From NCBI GenBank assembly GCA_026391315.1, contig JAPLDT010000020.1, positions 1-57,607 of the forward strand: DNA of 57,607 nucleotides. The letters are read 5' to 3'. The notes below the pieces were generated by a model. It was not told the origin of the DNA. It saw only the letters and a list, made by a program, of their open reading frames with translations, and did not search any database. Below are positions 53,485-57,607 of this stretch, piece after piece. The position numbers and the translations under genes are program-made. Numbering within the stretch: position 1 is the stretch's first letter; the number at the start of each line of letters is the position of its first letter. This DNA is from Bacteroidia bacterium (GTDB lineage Bacteria; Bacteroidota; Bacteroidia; Bacteroidales; Prolixibacteraceae).

Positions 53485-54675
53485 ATGATTATGAAGAAAT
53501 ATAGAATTCTGATAACCATCATTGTATCAGCATTTATCATCACTTTGGTATCGTGTTCGGGAGGAAAAAAACCGGCCGCAGAAATCAAAGCCACAGAAGT
53601 TCTCCCGGCTGATATCGTTGAGCTTAGGGGCGACCAGATCCAGCTTGCCAACATTCAGACAGGGGCGATTGAAACCCGTGCTCTGAGCGGAACGCTTAAA
53701 GTAAGTGGCATGGTTGCTGCGGCTCCCCAGAACCTGGCAACGGTGAGTATGCCGTTGGGCGGTTTTGTCAAGAGCACCACCCTGATGCCGGGTAATTCCG
53801 TGCAAAAGGGGCAGACTTTGGCCATTCTGGAGAACCAGGAGTTTGTCGATATTCAGCAAAATTTTTTGGAGGCCAGAAACAAGCTTGAATATGCCGAAGC
53901 AGAGTACAATCGTCACACTGAATTGTACAAAAACGACGTTTATTCACAACAAAATTTGCAGCAGGTTACCACAGAGTACAAAAACCTGAAGGCAAAGGTG
54001 AAGGCGCTCGGGCAGAAATTGGCGCTGATCGGAATTAATCCCGCTAACTTTCGTGAGGAAGATATCAATCGGGCAGTAGCAGTGACTTCACCGATTTCAG
54101 GATATGTGAAAACTGTCAATATCAATCTGGGCAAATACGTTGCCCCTTCAGATGTGCTTTTCGAAATTGTCAACAGCGACAAGCTTTTTCTTGAGCTTAC
54201 CCTTTTCGAAAAAGATGCCGACAAAGTAACAACCGGGCAAAAAATCCGGTTTTTCATCAACAATGAGACGGAAGAGCACGAAGCGGTAATTTACCAGACC
54301 GGCAAATCCATCAATACCGACCGAACATACAAAGTATATGCAAGTGTAACAGGCGCTTGTAAAAATGTCATTCCTGGGATGTATGTCAATGCCATCATTG
54401 AATCTTCTGCCAACAAGGTTGCGGCATTGCCTTCCGAGGCCATTGTCAGCTTCGATGACAAGGATTACATTTTCATTTTCGACAGGAATAAAGAGGAGGG
54501 GGGCAAGCCTTTTACCGAATACCGCATGGTTGAGGTGCACAAAGGTGTTTCCGATGGTGGTTATACAGAAATTATCCTTCCGGAAGGGTTGGATAGGCAA
54601 ACAGCCAAAGTCGTTTTGAAAGGCGCTTACAACCTGCTCTCCGCGAAGAAAAATGCCGGCGAAATGAGTTGCTGA
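53485..54675 (+). CDS. CusB/CzcB-type periplasmic adaptor, lipoprotein
   Basis: 396 residues from ATG 53485 (an alternative start two codons on, 53491). Lipobox TLVSC. Lipoyl half GGFVKSTTLMPGNSVQKGQTL (cited in part), a helical hairpin from EFVDIQQNFLEARNKLEYAE to about 190, the second lipoyl half, a beta-barrel (DKLFLELTLFEKDADKVTTG) and the C-terminal domain. It ends EMSC with a free Cys. Partner of the fusion pump upstream. Gap 175 bp with a hairpin repeat. Confidence 0.93.
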   Translation: MIMKKYRILITIIVSAFIITLVSCSGGKKPAAEIKATEVLPADIVELRGDQIQLANIQTGAIETRALSGTLKVSGMVAAAPQNLATVSMPLGGFVKSTTLMPGNSVQKGQTLAILENQEFVDIQQNFLEARNKLEYAEAEYNRHTELYKNDVYSQQNLQQVTTEYKNLKAKVKALGQKLALIGINPANFREEDINRAVAVTSPISGYVKTVNINLGKYVAPSDVLFEIVNSDKLFLELTLFEKDADKVTTGQKIRFFINNETEEHEAVIYQTGKSINTDRTYKVYASVTGACKNVIPGMYVNAIIESSANKVAALPSEAIVSFDDKDYIFIFDRNKEEGGKPFTEYRMVEVHKGVSDGGYTEIILPEGLDRQTAKVVLKGAYNLLSAKKNAGEMSC

Positions 54676-54778
54676 CTGATAATGTACGGGACGGAATTTA
54701 GAACTTAATCCATTTTCTAACGATATTATATCCCGGCGGGCAATGTCAATAAGTTTAGAAAAATTTATGCGACTCTCA

Positions 54779-54990
54779 ACAGATTGCTTCACACTCGAGC
54801 CTCCTTCTCTCCTCCCTCACAAAATCAACAGCATACCGTCATTGCGAGGAGGAACGACGAAGCAATCTATTGATAATCAAGTGAATATAAAAATCTGTCA
54901 TTATTAGGAGGAACGACGAAGCAATCTATTGATAATCAAGCGAATATAAAAATTTATCATTATTAGAAGGATGATGAAGCAATCTGTTGA
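54779..54990. repeat. 59-bp direct repeats with an outward inverted arm
   Basis: About 2.7 tandem copies of a 59-bp unit starting at 54849 and 54908 with a diverged third at about 54966 (GAGGAACGACGAAGCAATCT core). An inverted AGATTGCTTC lies upstream at about 54779-54788, complementary to the GAAGCAATCT core. The core resembles the common GCGAGGAACGAAGCAATCT dispersed repeat. The gap 54676-55128 has no gene. Confidence 0.65.
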
Positions 54991-55128
54991 TTATATGTGA
55001 ATTATGAATTTCTATTTTCTTAGCTTAATGACATTGCCCTAACGGGACAAGAACAAATTTTAAACAGTTTCCTAGAGTTTTAGTACTTTGCGGTTTCTTT
55101 TTGGGCAGAAAATATAACAGTGAATATC

Positions 55129-57417
55129 ATGAATTACAGTCGAAGGAAGCAGATTTTAATTGCATTACTTTTTTGCATTGCACTCCTTTTCAATGGAGTG
55201 GTGGCCTCAGCGCAGAAAACATTTCCGGCCTTTCCTCCGAAGGATGTCACCAGTGCTATGGATCGCGACCAGATGTTGCAGCAACTTGGTATTCAGTTTC
55301 CTGAATTGCCTTCAAAATTGATGGATCCAAACAGACCGGCGGAGGCCTTCCCTTCCGACAAAAACAATCCGGAAGGTAATTGGACCGATGCTGCCAAACA
55401 TACCTTCGCCAGATCCGCCTTTGGTCTATGGAACAACTATTCGGACAGATCGGTTGGTTTCTTCCCTGGACAGGACTCTATCAGACTTGGTAACTATAGT
55501 TCAATCAATCTTTTGAAGATGAGAAATGGGCAAACCATCACTACCGTGGATGAATGGTGGAACCTGCGGCGACCCGAAATCCTCAAAGATTTGCAGATAC
55601 AGCTTTACGGCAAAATTCCCGACGATAGCATTTTACCAAAAGTGACATGGTCGGTAGTTACATCATGGGGTGGAACCGGCAGCAATGCCTACATTCAGAA
55701 AGAGATAGCCGGTACCCTGGACATTTCGCGCTATCCTGAAGTCAGGAACAAGCCGGTCATCTCCGCTACGCTGAGAACTCCGGCATCGGCAACATTGCCG
55801 GTCCCGGTTATGGTAATTTTCGGCGGATTTGGCAATGTACTTGAATCCTACTGGTCCCGTTCCAATCCAAATGGCTGGGGCATCTGTGTGTTCAATTTGG
55901 GAGCGCTGCAACCCGATAACGGCGCCGGATTGACAAGTTACCTGATCGGACTTGTGAACAAGGGGAACTGGCGCAAACCCGGCGATTGGGGAACGCTGGT
56001 GGCCTGGAGCTGGGGGGTGAGCAGACTGATCGATTATTTTGAGACAGACAGGGATGTGAACAGCCGGATTATCGGACTGTCCGGACATTCGCGTTACGGG
56101 AAAGCGACCCTGGTTACCATGGCCTATGAACCCAGGGTTGCCATCGGGTTCCCAAGCGATGGCGGCAGTCTGGGAACCAAGATGAACCGCAGGCACTGGG
56201 GGCAGGACCTCGAAAACTCGACTGGCGAAAACGAATACCACTGGATGGCAGGAAACTTCTTCAAATGGGCCGGAGAGTTGGTCCCCGGGCAATATCTGCC
56301 AAGAAAAATAGAGAATTTGACGGTCGATGCCCACTCATTGCTGGCCTTGTGCGCCCCCCGGCCTGTGTTGCTCAATGGCGGCAACAGCAGTTCATGGACA
56401 GATCCTTACGGGCAGTATTTAACAACGTTGTATGCATCGCCGGTGTACAGGTTGCTTGGCAAAAAAGGTATCGTTATGGACGATCCCAAACCAATCATCG
56501 ACAAAGCTTACATCGATGGGGGAGTGGCTTTCAGGTACCACAATGGCGGGCATACTGATGCCCCGGAATGGCCCTCCTTTTTCGAGTTCGCTTCCAGACA
56601 TTTTGATATTTCAAGATTGGAGACCTCGAAAGCCTTCCTGGTCCTGGGATCCAAAGCGGACCTGACGGCTGTCGTTAAAGTGTCATCCAACAACGACTGG
56701 ATAGTTGAGAGCTCAAGAAAATGGCTTATCGTTGATTCCTTGATACATTCAAAGGTCGATTCTGTAAAAGTATCAGCCTTCCAAAACATAGTAATTCCAC
56801 GTTCCGCCGTGTTGACTGTCTCTTCAAAGGGGAGGAAACAGTCCATTTCTGTCTTCCAGTCATCTGCAAAGCCAATACTGAAACTTTCTGCCAAAGAACT
56901 TTCTGTTGGTGAAAAGGCCAACAGCACGGTATCCTTCGGACTGAAATCCAACAGCGCCTGGAGCATTTCAGGAACGGAAGGCTGGCTAACCCCAAGCGAA
57001 GAGGCAGGTATCTATGGCAAGGAGATCACTCTGACAGCATCCGCCAATCCGGTGGCCGCTAAACGTAAAATGGTACTGACAGTAAAATCTCCAGGCATTG
57101 CCCCTAAAACCATTGTGGTTACCCAACTTGAGGCGGCTCCGGTTATCAATTTCTCTGTGGAGACGATGATACTCAATGGAGCCGAAGGCAGTTCCGCATC
57201 GGTGATGATTGTATCCAATACCCCCTGGACATTGAAATGTTCCGAAACATGGCTCTCGGCCAGTGAGGTAAAAGGTGAGCGGTTTACAAGGGTGGTCTTC
57301 ACCGCCGCGGAAAACAACGGTTCATCCGATCGCATTGCAACGATCTCTGTGTCAGCTGCAGGAATGGAACCAAAAGTTATCAGGGTAGTTCAGAAGCAAA
57401 AACTGGCAGGATCCTGA
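55129..57417 (+). CDS. CE15-like glucuronoyl esterase with BACON-like domains
   Basis: 762 residues from ATG 55129 (a GTG three codons earlier is less likely). Signal peptide ending VASAQ. The alpha/beta hydrolase (about 90-500) has the CE15-like nucleophile motif GLSGHSRYGKA with S321 and the catalytic His H475 in HNGGHTDAPEW. Three BACON-like immunoglobulin domains follow (about 510-590, 592-672 and 676-760), each with an SDNDWIV/SAWSIS/TPWTLK-type Trp and WLxxS. CE15 enzymes cleave the ester linking lignin to glucuronoxylan. The domain set suggests surface xylan work; substrate not proven. Confidence 0.88.
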   Translation: MNYSRRKQILIALLFCIALLFNGVVASAQKTFPAFPPKDVTSAMDRDQMLQQLGIQFPELPSKLMDPNRPAEAFPSDKNNPEGNWTDAAKHTFARSAFGLWNNYSDRSVGFFPGQDSIRLGNYSSINLLKMRNGQTITTVDEWWNLRRPEILKDLQIQLYGKIPDDSILPKVTWSVVTSWGGTGSNAYIQKEIAGTLDISRYPEVRNKPVISATLRTPASATLPVPVMVIFGGFGNVLESYWSRSNPNGWGICVFNLGALQPDNGAGLTSYLIGLVNKGNWRKPGDWGTLVAWSWGVSRLIDYFETDRDVNSRIIGLSGHSRYGKATLVTMAYEPRVAIGFPSDGGSLGTKMNRRHWGQDLENSTGENEYHWMAGNFFKWAGELVPGQYLPRKIENLTVDAHSLLALCAPRPVLLNGGNSSSWTDPYGQYLTTLYASPVYRLLGKKGIVMDDPKPIIDKAYIDGGVAFRYHNGGHTDAPEWPSFFEFASRHFDISRLETSKAFLVLGSKADLTAVVKVSSNNDWIVESSRKWLIVDSLIHSKVDSVKVSAFQNIVIPRSAVLTVSSKGRKQSISVFQSSAKPILKLSAKELSVGEKANSTVSFGLKSNSAWSISGTEGWLTPSEEAGIYGKEITLTASANPVAAKRKMVLTVKSPGIAPKTIVVTQLEAAPVINFSVETMILNGAEGSSASVMIVSNTPWTLKCSETWLSASEVKGERFTRVVFTAAENNGSSDRIATISVSAAGMEPKVIRVVQKQKLAGS

Positions 57418-57505
57418 TTTGTAAAACCTTATTTTCTGGTTTTTAACCTTAGTAGTAGAATGAGAAAGTTGATTGAATTAACCTCTCTCTTATGTAACTA
57501 GTTTT

Positions 57506-57607
57506 TCAAGCTGCTTCCAGAAGTTCTAATTTTCTTTTTAGTTGACTTATTTTCATTTGTTTATGTTTTTGTTGATAATCCAATAATGCCTTTGGGTTGA
57601 AAGCCTC
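57506..57607 (-). CDS. C-terminal end of a leftward gene entering the window
   Basis: On the minus strand an open frame runs from the window edge to TGA (complement of 57506-57508) and encodes 33 residues: an amphipathic Lys/Gln/Leu-rich helix (DYQQKHKQMKISQLKRKLE) ending LLEAA. It looks like the coiled-coil tail of a protein. It could be from a regulator or an IS3-like transposase subunit; not identifiable from 33 residues. The gap 57418-57505 shows nothing. Confidence 0.4.
   Translation of the reverse strand, partial: EAFNPKALLDYQQKHKQMKISQLKRKLELLEAA

Noticed and set aside
54849..54990. Possible CRISPR array
   Set aside because: The 59-bp units repeat in full without variable spacers, and no cas gene is in the window.

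Overview
The window reads as chromosome of a member of the Bacteroidota. Evidence seen directly: several promoters of the Bacteroidota type (TTTG, 18-19 bp spacer, TAnnTTTG) at rpsO, the tRNA gene and a toxin-antitoxin operon; a TonB receptor followed by a DUF4249 lipoprotein; a PKD protein ending in a T9SS-type sorting domain; BACON domains; a CzcA-TolC fusion; and the hairpin repeats typical of these genomes. Gene content (GH2, GH5, a CE15-like esterase, a second esterase) points to a saprophyte that degrades plant-type polysaccharide, possibly of the Marinilabiliales or Bacteroidales, but the genus cannot be told from this sequence.

Layout. 1-10450 is core: a leftward M23 peptidase-MerR-Nif3 operon, then rightward alaS, an acyl-CoA synthetase, an NmrA-type SDR, tRNA-Phe, an M16 protease and an O-methyltransferase. 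10451-14442 is an AT-rich accessory island: a HigBA/RelE-type toxin-antitoxin pair, an attC-like palindrome, a TonB-domain protein, a DUF5618-like gene that seems frameshifted at its 5' end, an inverted-repeat element, a nitroreductase, and the broken-off tail of a second GH2 gene. 14460-27463 returns to ordinary genes (GH2, DUF2851, an AAA/DUF4143 ATPase behind twin palindromes, an esterase, rpsO-pnp, a deoxynucleoside kinase, a TPR lipoprotein). 27530-29577 is a second accessory block, with a small membrane protein, another toxin-antitoxin pair and an orphan antitoxin-like gene, separated by attC-like palindromes. 29582-35978 is a leftward drug-type RND efflux operon headed by a Gly/Met/Arg-rich secreted protein. 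36181-39357 is the TonB receptor/DUF4249 pair. 39552-47500 holds small metabolic and secreted genes (HsmA-like, methyltransferase, cupin, VanX-like dipeptidase, beta-helix protein, GH5, PKD/T9SS protein). 47686-54675 holds a PepSY-like protein and a metal efflux operon (Cys-rich DUF6660-like protein, CzcA-TolC fusion, CusB-like adaptor). 55129-57417 is a CE15-like esterase with BACON-like domains. The C-terminus of one more leftward gene enters at the right edge.

Most interesting: the two accessory blocks look like integron-style gene cassettes with no integrase in view. Three genes or gene pairs (10619-11375, 27804-28320, 28439-29178) each begin with a 15-base motif starting GTT and end with its near-perfect inverse ending AAC. 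In all three, the two copies differ at the same position (A on the left, G in the complement of the right). Each cassette's ends match each other much better than they match the neighbouring cassette's ends, as expected if G|TT recombination moved the cassettes. Long imperfect palindromes with the architecture of attC sites follow each of them. The exact core bases deviate from the attC consensus, so this could be a divergent or undescribed cassette system.

Other points worth attention are the GH2 tail pseudogene upstream of the intact GH2, two identical-half-site palindromes 33 bp apart at the AAA ATPase promoter, a signal-peptide-like segment inside the CzcA-TolC fusion, and PKD repeats duplicated as an A-B unit.
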